Positions 1-9,284 of a stretch of 64,000 nucleotides of DNA are shown here, piece by piece. How positions within the stretch are numbered: position 1 is the first letter of the stretch; every line of letters starts with the position of its first letter. Source of the DNA: Palaemon carinicauda (Eukaryota; Arthropoda; Malacostraca; Decapoda; Palaemonidae); contig NC_090725.1 in assembly GCF_036898095.1 (NCBI RefSeq), positions 331,481,177-331,545,176 on the forward strand, written 5' to 3'. The position numbers and the translations under genes are program-made. Under the pieces are notes generated by a model. It was not told the origin of the DNA and ran no database searches. It saw only the letters and a list, made by a program, of their open reading frames with translations.

Positions 1-3
1 GGG

Positions 4-100
4 TCCATCAGGACGACATGGCTATCTTACCCAAAAATAGATTTTTCGCTTCGCTCAAAATCCGTTTTTTGGGCTCAAGCCATGTCGTCCTGATGGAAGT
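4..100. repeat. DIRS-A internal complementary region (ICR)
   Basis: Positions 4-23 and 79-98 are perfect 20-bp inverted copies separated by 55 bases. The right arm extends to 71-100 and is repeated inverted at 8257-8286. A right-end sequence joined to a left-end sequence is what an ICR looks like in DIRS elements, where it is thought to template closure of the circular intermediate. The spacer carries an imperfect inner inverted repeat (runs of C/A near 30 against T/G near 70). Confidence 0.75.
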
Positions 101-1002
101 ATACCAGAGCATTACTGTATCTGTGGATTCTCAATACGTGCCGTACTCCTCAAGAATGTTTCTTAGTCAACTCGACTGACAGACCTAAGATGTTACCGTT
201 ATACATCTTTTCACTAATCATAAGCCATGAAAGCGCTTCCTGCCCCCTACAGGGAGGAGTCCTACTAGACTCTAGAAACGAACGAAGAGTACATATACCT
301 ATGTATGAATCACTCGCCAGCCAGTACCATATAGTGGTCTCACTCTATATGAAGTAAAGCGAAGTCTTACGGGACTACAGAATCCAAAGGAAAAGTCCCG
401 ACCAGCACCCTGGTCGAAGTAAAATTAGACAAAAGGTTATATCTGCGTAGGATTAAACTTGCTGCTACCACCGTCCTCAGAAAGGGGTGGAGTCCTTTAT
501 GCTAAGGAAAGTATAAACCAGTGTAACCAGGCTTTGCATTAAGGAATAGGCTATTATAGATATCCCCGATTAATATACATAGGCTAAATGCTCAAAAATT
601 AATATGAAATCAAAATAGGTGAAGGAGACGCAAGGTTCCCGAGAACAAGTTTATTGAGAAACAATAAATAGACATGGTCACCATAAATATGTACATATGC
701 TAGGTGGATGACCAACAATTTACACAAGTACTGTAGTGCATGGATGAATGGTTATCTGAAAGAAAACATATATGTCACTTGCACATACCCCGGTATCAAA
801 CTTAACGTCCATGTTACTACTTTGCTGACAATAGCGTTAGCAAACGCTTGGCACACCTGTCTGTACTTGTGCTACCATCACCATAACGTTGGAACAGTCA
901 CTGTGGGCTCTCAGAGCCTTCACTACCAGTTATATCAACGCATATAACTAACCACTCACCCAAGAATCAAAGTCCCAAATGATTCCGCTATTCCTCGCAG
1001 AG
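101..1002 (-). other. DIRS-A 3' untranslated stretch
   Basis: There is no supported coding frame between the internal complementary region and the recombinase stop at 1003. The one plus-strand frame at 708-947 lacks any recognisable motif and is antisense to the element. I see no further structure here. Confidence 0.6.
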
Positions 1003-3714
1003 TTAAACAGCAGGGTTAACGACGCAACCAACTGCTACCACAGACCTCTTTAGCTGCTCCACTTGCTTAGCATAGTGGCGAAAGAATACCCTGGAAGACT
1101 TCCAGCCAGTGTATGAACGAAGGTGTTCAAAATCCATAAAGTTAAAGAAGTTTAAGGATGAAGCAACTTTCCTCGGATCATGACCTGCGGGTGAACTGTC
1201 AGGATCCGCTCTGCGAATAAAATATGTAATTTTCGCCCTAAGCTGATTTAAAGATAAATTCGAGCCCGATGTTTCTCCTCTGAATAGTTGGCCTCCATGG
1301 AAGTCTGAAGTTCTACGAAGATAGACCTTTAGGCATTCTACGGGACATAGAGATGCATCTTCTTTCAGAGGGCAGATTCTCCAGGGACCCCACCTGTTGG
1401 TGGGCAACTCGTTCTTAGCGAGAAACGTAGGGTCCGGAAACAGGTTCAGTTCTCCCCCATCCAGGAACTGAACTCGGCCCTCCTCTCTCGAGAGGGCCAC
1501 AATCTCACTAACTCTGGCCCCAGAAGCAAGGGCAAAAAGGAAGATCACTTTTTGAGTCAGGTCCTTCAACGCACATTCCTCATTATCTAGTAATGAGGCA
1601 AAATGAAGGACTTTGTCTAACGACCATGAAATAGGCTTTGGAGGAGCTGATGGTCTAAGCCTAGCACAGGCCTTTGGGATCTTATTAAACATCTCGTTAG
1701 CGAGGTCTACCTGGAAGGCATATAGCATGGGTCTTGTTAGAGCTGACTTACATGTAGAAATTGTGTTAGCCGCCAGCCCCTGTCCGTGGAGGTGAATGAA
1801 GAAGGATAGGCAGAACTCCGTAGAGATCTCGTGCGGGTTCTTATCTTTGACAAAGGCTACCCATTTCTTCCATGCAGATTCGTACTGCCTCCTAGTAGAC
1901 TTACACTTGTATTCTTCCAGGAAGTCGATGCTATCTTTCGAGATTCCGAACCGTTTCTTCACCGCTAGGGAGAGAAAATCATGAGCTGCAGGGTTCGGGT
2001 TTTCTGTAATGAAGCGTAGACAGTCGACTTCTGGACTTGCTGGGACAGAACTGGGTCCGGGAGTGGTAGAAACTTCAGTCGTAGTTCCAGAGCTAGAGGG
2101 AACCATACACTGTTCGGCCACTTGTGGGCCACTATTGCTGCTACTCCCTTGAAGGATCTCAGTTTGTTGAGGACCCTCAACATCAGGTTGTGAGGGGGAA
2201 ACAGGTAGATCCTGGACCATCTGTTCCAATCGAGGGACATCGCATCTATTGCTTCTGCCAAGGGGTCCACGTATGGGGACACATATTTCGGCAGCTTCTT
2301 GTTGTCCTTCGTCGCGAAGAGGTCTATCTGCAGTTCTGGGACTTGTCTCAAGATGAAAGAGAATGATCCTGCGTCTAGGGACCATTCTGACTCTATCGGT
2401 GTAACCCTGGATAGAGCGTCCGCGGTCACATTCCGGACTCCTTGAAGGTGAACTGCTGACAGGTGCCACTTCTTCTTCTCCGCCAGTCGGAATATGGCTA
2501 ACATTACCTGGTTGAGAGGTGGGGATCTCGATCCCCGCCGATTCAGACATTTCACTACCACCTCGCTGTCCAGTACCAACCTTACATGGATCGAGTGACG
2601 TGGGGATACTTTCTTCAGGGTAAGAAGCACTGCCATAGCTTCTAGAAAGTTTATGTGAAAGGTCCCAAATAGCTTGGACCAGGTCCCTTGCACTTTTTTC
2701 CGATGGGAGTGACCCCCCCACCCTACCTTTGAGGCGTCTGTGTGGATTGTCACTGACGGGGGGGGTGGCTGAAGAGGTAGAGACCTCTTTAGACGACTGG
2801 CTTGAGACCACGGTCCGAGAAGAGAACGTAGTCGAAGTGGGACCGGTCTCTTCAAGTCCCTTCGCTCTTTCGATGCAAAGGTTCTCCATACTCCCGCTGC
2901 ATCTTTTAACTGTGCTCTTAGCACTGGGTCTGTTACTGATGCAAACTGAAGAGAGCCCAAAACCCTCTCTTGTTCGCGTCTTGATATCCTCTCGGAACCT
3001 AGAAGTCTCCTGACAGACCCCGCTATTTCCTTCCTCTTTGACATCGGGATGGAAAGACGGTGTGACACTAGATCCCAGTGAATTCCCAACCACTGGAACC
3101 TCTGAGCTGGAGAAAGACGAGACTTCTTTCTGTTGATCATGAAGCCTAGATATTCCAGGAACTGAATCACTTGTAGGGAAGCTTGCAAGCATTCTGCTCT
3201 GGATGCTGCCCACACCAACCAATCGTCCAGGTAGGCTACTACCTGGAACCCTTTTAGGCGTAACTGTTTGAGAGCTGCGCTCGCAAGCTTCGTAAAGATC
3301 CTTGGGGCTATGTTTAGTCCGAAGGGCATCGCCCTGAAAGCATAAAGTTTTTGTTGTAGCTTGAATCCTAGGTAGGGGGAGAGACGGCGACTTATTGGAA
3401 CGTGCCAATATGCGTCTGACAAATCGATGGAGACGGTATATGCCCTCTTGGGCAGTAAGGCCCTTATGTGTTGTAACGTTAACATCTTGAACTTGTGGTT
3501 CACTATGAACTTGTTGAGTGGTGACAAGTCCAGAATGACTCTGAGTTTCCCCGAGTCTTTCTTGGGAACACAAAACAGCCTCCCTTGGAACTTGATGGAC
3601 TTTACCCTCCTGATCACCTTTTTCTCCAACAGATCTTGGATGTACTCCTCCAAAACGGGGGTGGAGTGTTGGAAAAATTGAGGGCACTGGGGCGGAGTAC
3701 TGTACCAACTCCAA
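1003..3714 (-). CDS. DIRS-A tyrosine recombinase (C-terminal ~330 residues), with long overlap of the RT frame
   Basis: The open frame is 903 codons, but only the part from about residue 575 (near position 1990) resembles a protein family: a SAM-like core-binding segment (KSTRRQYESAWKKW) followed by a tyrosine recombinase catalytic domain. Visible catalytic residues are the first Arg in GARVSEI (near 1516), the H-x-x-R box HDPR (near 1180) and the nucleophile Tyr in FRHYAKQ (near 1070). The enzyme joins the element's DNA circle to the target. The first ~570 codons lie antiparallel-free but out of frame over the RT/RNase H gene and are Ser/Thr/Arg-rich, as expected of a shifted frame. The true start is unknown; the frame is the same as gag, whose stop lies 91 bases before this ATG. 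Confidence 0.8.
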   Translation of the reverse strand: MELVQYSAPVPSIFPTLHPRFGGVHPRSVGEKGDQEGKVHQVPREAVLCSQERLGETQSHSGLVTTQQVHSEPQVQDVNVTTHKGLTAQEGIYRLHRFVRRILARSNKSPSLPLPRIQATTKTLCFQGDALRTKHSPKDLYEACERSSQTVTPKRVPGSSLPGRLVGVGSIQSRMLASFPTSDSVPGISRLHDQQKEVSSFSSSEVPVVGNSLGSSVTPSFHPDVKEEGNSGVCQETSRFREDIKTRTREGFGLSSVCISNRPSAKSTVKRCSGSMENLCIERAKGLEETGPTSTTFSSRTVVSSQSSKEVSTSSATPPVSDNPHRRLKGRVGGSLPSEKSARDLVQAIWDLSHKLSRSYGSASYPEESIPTSLDPCKVGTGQRGGSEMSESAGIEIPTSQPGNVSHIPTGGEEEVAPVSSSPSRSPECDRGRSIQGYTDRVRMVPRRRIILFHLETSPRTADRPLRDEGQQEAAEICVPIRGPLGRSNRCDVPRLEQMVQDLPVSPSQPDVEGPQQTEILQGSSSNSGPQVAEQCMVPSSSGTTTEVSTTPGPSSVPASPEVDCLRFITENPNPAAHDFLSLAVKKRFGISKDSIDFLEEYKCKSTRRQYESAWKKWVAFVKDKNPHEISTEFCLSFFIHLHGQGLAANTISTCKSALTRPMLYAFQVDLANEMFNKIPKACARLRPSAPPKPISWSLDKVLHFASLLDNEECALKDLTQKVIFLFALASGARVSEIVALSREEGRVQFLDGGELNLFPDPTFLAKNELPTNRWGPWRICPLKEDASLCPVECLKVYLRRTSDFHGGQLFRGETSGSNLSLNQLRAKITYFIRRADPDSSPAGHDPRKVASSLNFFNFMDFEHLRSYTGWKSSRVFFRHYAKQVEQLKRSVVAVGCVVNPAV

Positions 3715-3914
3715 CCCAGTCCATTTTTGAGAAGGCTGTGGGCCCAGGGATCGAAGGTCCAGCGATCCCGGAAATACTGAAGTCTCCCACCTACCGGCGA
3801 CACTTCACTTTGACTGCCCTGCAGTCTTGCCTCCCTGGCCGCGACCACCTCTGAATCCTCGTCCCTTAGAGGGGCGTCTTGATGACCCTCTAGCTGCTCC
3901 TCTGGGTCTTGCAC
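1965..3914 (-). CDS. DIRS-A reverse transcriptase / RNase H / Dam-methyltransferase-like protein
   Basis: This 649-residue frame is uninterrupted. RT motifs are IDLSDAYWHV (about residue 163, first catalytic Asp), MPFGLNIAPRIF (about 195) and AYLDDWLVW (about 227, catalytic Asp pair). RNase H follows with HTDASKVGWGG (about 393), NFLEAMAV, VLDSEVV and a late DALSR Asp. The C-terminal part (DLFATKDNKKLP, then YLFPPHNL) corresponds to the region annotated in DIRS elements as an N6-adenine methyltransferase-like domain, with FPP in place of the usual NPP-type motif, so activity is doubtful. The start overlaps the gag end by 110 bases in another frame, so a frameshift or internal start is needed. 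All catalytic residues expected for RT and RNase H are present. Confidence 0.9.
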   Translation of the reverse strand: MQDPEEQLEGHQDAPLRDEDSEVVAAREARLQGSQSEVSPVGGRLQYFRDRWTFDPWAHSLLKNGLGWSWYSTPPQCPQFFQHSTPVLEEYIQDLLEKKVIRRVKSIKFQGRLFCVPKKDSGKLRVILDLSPLNKFIVNHKFKMLTLQHIRALLPKRAYTVSIDLSDAYWHVPISRRLSPYLGFKLQQKLYAFRAMPFGLNIAPRIFTKLASAALKQLRLKGFQVVAYLDDWLVWAASRAECLQASLQVIQFLEYLGFMINRKKSRLSPAQRFQWLGIHWDLVSHRLSIPMSKRKEIAGSVRRLLGSERISRREQERVLGSLQFASVTDPVLRAQLKDAAGVWRTFASKERRDLKRPVPLRLRSLLGPWSQASRLKRSLPLQPPPPSVTIHTDASKVGWGGHSHRKKVQGTWSKLFGTFHINFLEAMAVLLTLKKVSPRHSIHVRLVLDSEVVVKCLNRRGSRSPPLNQVMLAIFRLAEKKKWHLSAVHLQGVRNVTADALSRVTPIESEWSLDAGSFSFILRQVPELQIDLFATKDNKKLPKYVSPYVDPLAEAIDAMSLDWNRWSRIYLFPPHNLMLRVLNKLRSFKGVAAIVAHKWPNSVWFPLALELRLKFLPLPDPVLSQQVQKSTVYASLQKTRTLQLMIFSP

Positions 3915-5487
3915 GAAACGTGGTTGACTGTCCCTCGAACATGGGATTGAATGCCGGGGAAGCTGATGAGATGGCTTGGGGTACCCATTGGAAGGTGGTC
4001 GGGGTCTGGGCTACCAGTTGTGGTACCGGAGGCAAAGCTGGCTGCTGCTGCTGTTGTCTTTGCGGTTTGAAGGACTTGGCTGGACGGGAGGAAAACCTTG
4101 ACTTCTTCGCCTTTCCTTTCGGCTGAGGGCCCTCATCCGGAGAAGACTTCCTCTTAAGGGACAGGCCCCACTTCAGGAGAAGATTGCGGTTCTCAGTGGC
4201 TGCCTTGTCCACGATCTCTTTGACCACGTCCTTAGGAAAGAGATCTTTACCCCAGATGCTGGATGAAATTAGCCTCTTGGGTTCATGCCTCACTGTGGCC
4301 AAGGCAAACACAAACTCCCTACAGGCCCTCCTTGCTTTAACAAAGCAATAGAGGTCCTTGGTTACTGTGGCCAGATGAATTTTGGCCATTACCATGAACA
4401 TCTCTGGCATCTTGGGGTCGCTAGCCATCGTCTCCATGTTGGTCTGGAGAGACATCGAGGCTGCCAGGCGCTTCTTTGTGTCCAATTCCCTCCGTAGAAG
4501 GAATTCCGACAACTTGGGAAGGTTTTCGCCGAACTGCTGACCTGCAATGTCGGCGTCCAACTTCCCAACCGAGAAAGTAAGGTGCACCTCCTTCCAGTCC
4601 TTATTATCCAGCGGCAATGCCAACGATAGAGGTTTACATTCCTCCAAAGACGGACACGGCTTGCCAGCTTCAACCGCCTTCATGACGGCCGCAAACCCCT
4701 TTTGCATAAAGGGGAAGGCCCTAGCCGGGGAGGATACAAAGGAGGGGTGCTTCTTACTCAAAGCGGCAACTTTTGAGTTTGAGAACCCCCTCTCCTTTAA
4801 AGCAGCTGTTAAAGTGGCTTGAGCCTTGGAGTGATCCAGGATAATCACCTCCTTTGGTTCCGTCTCCTCCTTCGAGGCCGGCTCCTTCTTCAAACGGACA
4901 TAACAGTCCGGGTAGGCCCCTCTACTGGGCCAGAATTCCACCTCCTCAAGGGGAACTGAGCCCAGTTTCTCCGACATGACGATCATCCCAATCGTCATCG
5001 GCATGTGCTCGGCATATCTCCACGGGTTGGCATCCGAGCACAGAGGAAGGTCCTTAACGTTGAGCTTCTTTGGAGGTCCACGTGATGCTGTGATCTTCTG
5101 CATCTGGAGCTCCAAAGTAGCGGCCTTCTGATTATTCTCCCTCTGCATCTGTTGGATCATACCAACGATGGAAGAGAGAGCCTGTCCTAGCTCTGCTGGA
5201 AGAGCGGACGAGGTAGAGGGGATAGGTTCAGAGACCTGAACCGGCACGTCTGATGATACGGGAACCTCTTCCTCCACGGCAATAGGATCTCGATCCTCCT
5301 CCTCGCCCTCTGCGAGGAGATCCTGCTCTGCACGATCGGACAAGTCGGACATCTTGTCGTCCAACTGGATGTCCTGCATGGCATCAGCGACATCCTCCTC
5401 CACTGGAATCTGGACCAGAGGGATCTCCGGCCGAGGCTGGGGAACAACAGCATCAGGGGAAGCCTTGGGAAAAAGGTATGCCCTCAT
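3805..5487 (-). CDS. DIRS-A Gag-like nucleoprotein
   Basis: The frame is 560 residues from ATG 5487. It has an acidic N-terminal third (DDKMSDLSDRAEQDLLAEGEEEDRDP), a short coiled-coil-prone stretch (SIVGMIQQMQRENNQKAATLELQMQ), a central globular part and a basic C-terminus with a Gln run followed by RGG-type Arg/Gly repeats (RGFRGGRGQGGK), which suits RNA binding. Its place upstream of RT and its tail match DIRS gag proteins. The open frame actually continues upstream of 5487 in the same phase to an in-frame TGA at 5676-5674, beyond which lies a Cys/His-rich segment, so the native N-terminus is probably longer. Confidence 0.75.
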   Translation of the reverse strand: MRAYLFPKASPDAVVPQPRPEIPLVQIPVEEDVADAMQDIQLDDKMSDLSDRAEQDLLAEGEEEDRDPIAVEEEVPVSSDVPVQVSEPIPSTSSALPAELGQALSSIVGMIQQMQRENNQKAATLELQMQKITASRGPPKKLNVKDLPLCSDANPWRYAEHMPMTIGMIVMSEKLGSVPLEEVEFWPSRGAYPDCYVRLKKEPASKEETEPKEVIILDHSKAQATLTAALKERGFSNSKVAALSKKHPSFVSSPARAFPFMQKGFAAVMKAVEAGKPCPSLEECKPLSLALPLDNKDWKEVHLTFSVGKLDADIAGQQFGENLPKLSEFLLRRELDTKKRLAASMSLQTNMETMASDPKMPEMFMVMAKIHLATVTKDLYCFVKARRACREFVFALATVRHEPKRLISSSIWGKDLFPKDVVKEIVDKAATENRNLLLKWGLSLKRKSSPDEGPQPKGKAKKSRFSSRPAKSFKPQRQQQQQPALPPVPQLVAQTPTTFQWVPQAISSASPAFNPMFEGQSTTFRARPRGAARGSSRRPSKGRGFRGGRGQGGKTAGQSK

Positions 5488-5763
5488 CTTCTCGTTAGGA
5501 AGATAAGGTCCAGTGGTGTTTTTCTGAAAACCCCTTACCCATAAGCGAAGCCTGTCCCTCGCTGCATCTCTTGACTCCGCCGACCTAGGGGATTCAAAAC
5601 CCTCTGATAGCAGGTTAGTACATACAGCACATACCTGCGGATCCCAGTAACGATGGTCATCATTGGAGGCTGCTCAAGCCGCGTGCCTCCTACACGAGAC
5701 ATGTCCGCAAAAGTTCTTACTGCGGACATTGCAGAAGACACTATCACACTTCCGATGCTCCTC
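5488..5763 (-). pseudogene. Candidate 5' exon of DIRS-A gag with Cys/His module, broken by one TGA
   Basis: In phase with the gag ATG, the minus strand reads through a Cys/His-rich stretch (CDSVFCNVRSKNFCGHVSC, then a TGA at 5676-5674, then WDPQVCAVC) before reaching gag. A pyrimidine-rich tract ending in CAG on the minus strand (the CAG is at 5766-5764) fits a splice acceptor with the exon starting at 5763. Two other DIRS copies here have a similar acceptor before the same module. I infer that gag is spliced and that this copy carries a nonsense change; a read-through codon is the alternative. The frame at 5747-5535 is a shadow in another phase. Confidence 0.5.
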
Positions 5764-5766
5764 CTG

Positions 5767-8256
5767 TAAAAGAAGAAAAATTTCCATGAATATCAAGTGA
5801 ATTTCAATTCACATGTAACAAATGAGTATTCAACAAGAATAAGGGAAAGACACCTACTTGTGAAACCCACACAAACACCTGTGGAAGCCCACCAGCCAAA
5901 GTCACATAGTTAGTCTTTACTAGAATAACCAGAGAACGTATTTCCAAAGGAAATTAGGTGTAGCTCACACCTAAGGTAAAATATTACCATTCCGGCCAGG
6001 GATAAAAGAATTATCTTTTATCCTTGTAAGGCGACACCAAGTGATTGTACCAGTAACACAAGTAAGATAGAAAAGACAGTGTTGTAACCTACTACATCAT
6101 GAACTCCCTTGGTTGAATATACCACCAAGAGAGGACTGATACAGTACCTGAGGGTGGTGTGCCAGCCGGCTATTGCCGGTCAGCACCCCCCCCCCCGTTT
6201 TTCGAAAGGTAGATCTCAAGTACACAACATCAGATCACCCTTATTGGGGAGAACTCCAGATCCCATGCCTGAACCGGCCGGCAGTGGTTGCCGGTCCGCA
6301 GCCACCCGGTTTGCACTGCGTTGCCGGCCATCATTCTTAGTGGCCGGCTGACTGGGCAGTGTCGCAGGCCGGCCGGCAGCAGTAAACAAACCCTGCCGGC
6401 TGGCCCCCACACTAGGCAGCGCTCGGCTGCCGGCCCCACTTGTAGTGGCCGGCAGATGAGCACAAGACCGGCCGGCAAAGGTATATAACCAACGCCGACC
6501 GACAGCAAGAGAACTGGAGAACACCCCTCCCCACCGACGGCCGGCCTGTAGGCCGGCAGACGGCAAGGACAACACATACGAAGACAACAGAATGAGTGCC
6601 GGGTTAAGAGACTATGAGTCTCTGAGCCCGGCACCCGAAAGAGTGCCGAAAGGAAGGGGAGACACTAAGTCAAGCTTCCTAACCGCTGCATACTGAATCT
6701 ACAGACGGCAGCGATGGAGGGACCAAGAAAGGACCGGGCAGCACTCGAAGGAATGGTCTCTGCCGGTCGGCACACTCTGCCGGCCGACAGGAGACCACGT
6801 CAGTTCCTCATCCTAACCTAGGCTAGGTAAGGATGCGGACGACTGACACAAGGAACGGAAAAAAGAAGGGAAGGACAGAGGGTCCTATCCAACCTTGCCT
6901 TGGTTAAGGGTCATTCCCAACTAAGACAGTTCATCTCAGTCAGAGAAAGACCCGAGAGGGAGGCCGGCACTACTGGCTGCCTCCCTAAAACCACGACAAG
7001 GAAGGAATTGCTCTTCCAGAAAAGGGAACATATCCCGAGACCGGAACGGCAAGAGGACAGTCTGATGAGTCACCGAGTGAAGGGATCACTACTGGAACCC
7101 AACAAGGTGGACCAAGGGGATAACCCTTAATGCCCGAGTCAATCAGCAAGGGAGACTCTGCCCCATGCCAGACAAACCCGGGCTCAGACTAAACACTGTT
7201 GTACTGTCCCCCTCTGAACCAATTCAGTTGGAACGGGAAGGTACAGTACTACTCCAGCATAGATATATTTGAAGATTAATTCAAACAAACCACTAGAGTT
7301 AAGCCTAAGGCTTAAACAGAGGGAAAGGGTTTGCCCCTTCCCCGAAGAGAAGGGAGCAAACGGGGAACAGATAATATTATAATGACCTAAGACAACCTAG
7401 CCTAGGCACTAAGAGAATCGATTACCTAATTCACCGAAACTCACACCAATACTATCTTGGAAGGTACTCGAAAAGGGCTTATATGTATAACGTTGCCTAA
7501 CGCTTAAAGCAATAAAAATCACACTTGGAAGACTAATTATCATGCAGGAAGTACATAGGCCAACAGCTAGCCTACGAAGACTAGTGTTGGCAGCCTAGGC
7601 AAAACTTCGCCAGGCACACTACTATCGCATCATAACAGAATTCCTAAATAAGCTAAGTAGCTAATATTTAAGCGCAAAGGGGCTGGGAACGTCGCTCTTG
7701 CTAACAAATAAATCCTATTCTAGCGAGCGACAGCATCCATGATGCCTCCAGCAGGCAACAGCTCTTGTATCAAAGATAACTCTTTTAATTACTTTAATTT
7801 TAACCAAGAGCCTACATTTATACATAAAAGAAATAGTACTCAACTTATCCGAGGCAGAAGAAGTTGGAGAAAGCATTATCAAGCGAGAAATTCCAAGATT
7901 TGGTAGAAAACAGGGAAAAAACACCGAGTCGTAGAGCTACGCAAAAAGGAATACAGATGGCGCCGTGAGCGGCGCAGGGCACGCTTTCGAAACGGGGAGG
8001 AGAGATGCCTTACGAACGGCTCCCCCTTTCTTATCGTTTTCGTTTTCTTGCCATTTGACCCCTACGAAGTGTTAACTCTATTCGGGGTATAGATTGCTAT
8101 GAGGCGTGTCAAGAATACGTCCACTGATATTTACGATATCCCTAAGGTCTTTTTAGGGATACTCGCTCCAGGAGTTAGAATTCTGGGTACCTGAAGGTAA
8201 ATTCTCTGGGAATATCGCCGTAGTTGTAATATACCCTAGGAAGCTGCCTTTAAGGA
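5767..8256 (-). other. DIRS-A 5' leader / putative intron, no supported gene
   Basis: About 2.5 kb lies between the putative gag exon and the 5' terminal repeat. It holds the GCCGGC-rich cluster (6150-6980) and otherwise only short frames without family motifs. The part near 7940-8256 is the inner portion of the 5' terminal repeat. Any promoter should lie here, but I see no decisive motif. Confidence 0.5.
6150..6980. repeat. Cluster of GCCGGC palindromes in the DIRS-A leader
   Basis: The 6-base palindrome GCCGGC, often extended to CCGGCCGGC, occurs at irregular spacing more than a dozen times, for example near 6165, 6276, 6322, 6340, 6369, 6394, 6430, 6450, 6470, 6540 and 6780. Spacing is not constant, so it is not a simple tandem repeat. 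It makes the leader GC- and CpG-rich against AT-rich surroundings. Confidence 0.7.
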
Positions 8257-8286
8257 ACTTCCATCAGGACGACATGGCTTGAGCCC
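8257..8286 (-). repeat. DIRS-A 5' inverted terminal repeat (outer 30 bp)
   Basis: This is an exact inverted copy of 71-100. Sequence beyond 8286 becomes AT-rich and has no counterpart at the left end, so I place the element boundary within a few bases of here. Confidence 0.8.
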
Positions 8287-9284
8287 AAAAATAATGATAC
8301 ATTTATATTAAGGCTGTATTGTAACTTTCCCAATTCCCTTTTAGCATGCTTACATGATACACACATATACTAAGTGCACTTACAAAGTTTTTTTTTTTTT
8401 AATATCCAATTGAATGTAAAATAAATTTTCTCCATTCTTCTATCCTTTGCATTTTACACTAAAACTATTAACTGGTCTACATTCACCTTATGTCTTTACA
8501 CCAGTGATCTTCTAGGCCTACTTATTGAACTGTATTCTGTATCAACTTTACTCCATTGATCTTCTAGGCCTACTTATTGAACTGTATTCTGTATCAACTT
8601 TACTCCATTGATCTTCTAGGCCTACTTATTGAACTGTATTCTGTATCAACTTTACTCCATTGATCTTCTAGGCCTACTTATTGAACTGTATTTTGTATCG
8701 ACTTTCTTTTAATACTAACTACATCTCTCCCATGATTGTACGCCTTCTTATAGATTGTTTTCTGCCACTTCTGCATCAAATAATTTTACACCAACTGCCC
8801 CATTCTATTTTGCAATGTACAGTATACTCAAACCATTATAATCTTGGAATTTTTTCCCCATATTGTTTGACATCTCTGTAAATTCCTAGTTTGTAATATA
8901 TTTCTCTTTGGTTTAACCAATAATGAATTGTAGCATTTTTTAGTATCACTTACAAATCATCCGTATTTGTTCCTGTACATATATATAAACCCTCATTCTT
9001 TACATAGGAGATATTACAGCTCAGCTGGAATATACAGGCATTAAGTCTGTAGCAGGGAAGCAACATCAACAAGCAAGGGGCATAGTCTCATGCTATCTCT
9101 ACGAGTTGATGAAGTAGATACATATCTGGACAGCATTTTATGCCAAAGTTGTCAGCAAGGTACATATAGGGCAAGAATGTACTAGCAGACAATCAGTCAC
9201 TAGGGATGTGTTGTGCGGTTGGAGTGGTCGCTACATCCACCCATAGCGGAGAGGTTTCTTGCCCCGTGGAGTTTGTGGATCAGC
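8287..9284. other. AT-rich spacer between two DIRS elements
   Basis: No coding region is supported. The stretch contains a T-run near 8390, the 52-bp tandem repeat described separately and otherwise nothing I can recognise. It may be intronic or intergenic host DNA. Confidence 0.5.
8505..8705. repeat. Tandem repeat, 52-bp unit, about 3.9 copies
   Basis: Units begin at 8505, 8557, 8609 and 8661 with the words TGATCTTCTAGGCCTACTT. The first three are nearly identical and the last diverges after about 35 bases, so the expansion looks recent. Confidence 0.95.

Larger units (their letters stand above)
1..8286 (-). mobile_element. DIRS-A, a near-intact DIRS-type retrotransposon
   Basis: All coding frames are on the minus strand, in the order gag (5487-3805), RT/RNase H/methyltransferase-like (3914-1965) and tyrosine recombinase (ending at 1003). 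This order and the heavy overlap of the last two frames are typical of DIRS elements, which integrate through a tyrosine recombinase and make no target duplication. The 30 bases at 71-100 are an exact inverted copy of 8257-8286, giving the element's terminal sequence. Positions 4-100 look like the internal complementary region, so the outer 3' terminal repeat should lie just left of the window. The frames are open over full length, so this is the best-preserved element here. Main doubt: an in-frame TGA upstream of gag. Confidence 0.88.

Noticed and set aside
708..947. 79-codon plus-strand frame at the left end
   Set aside because: It is antisense to the DIRS-A 3' untranslated region and has no family motif.
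1613..3854. Several 60-94 codon plus-strand frames across DIRS-A
   Set aside because: They are shadows antisense to the RT and YR genes.
5535..5747. 70-codon minus-strand frame upstream of gag
   Set aside because: It is out of phase with gag; the Cys/His module reads in the gag phase instead.
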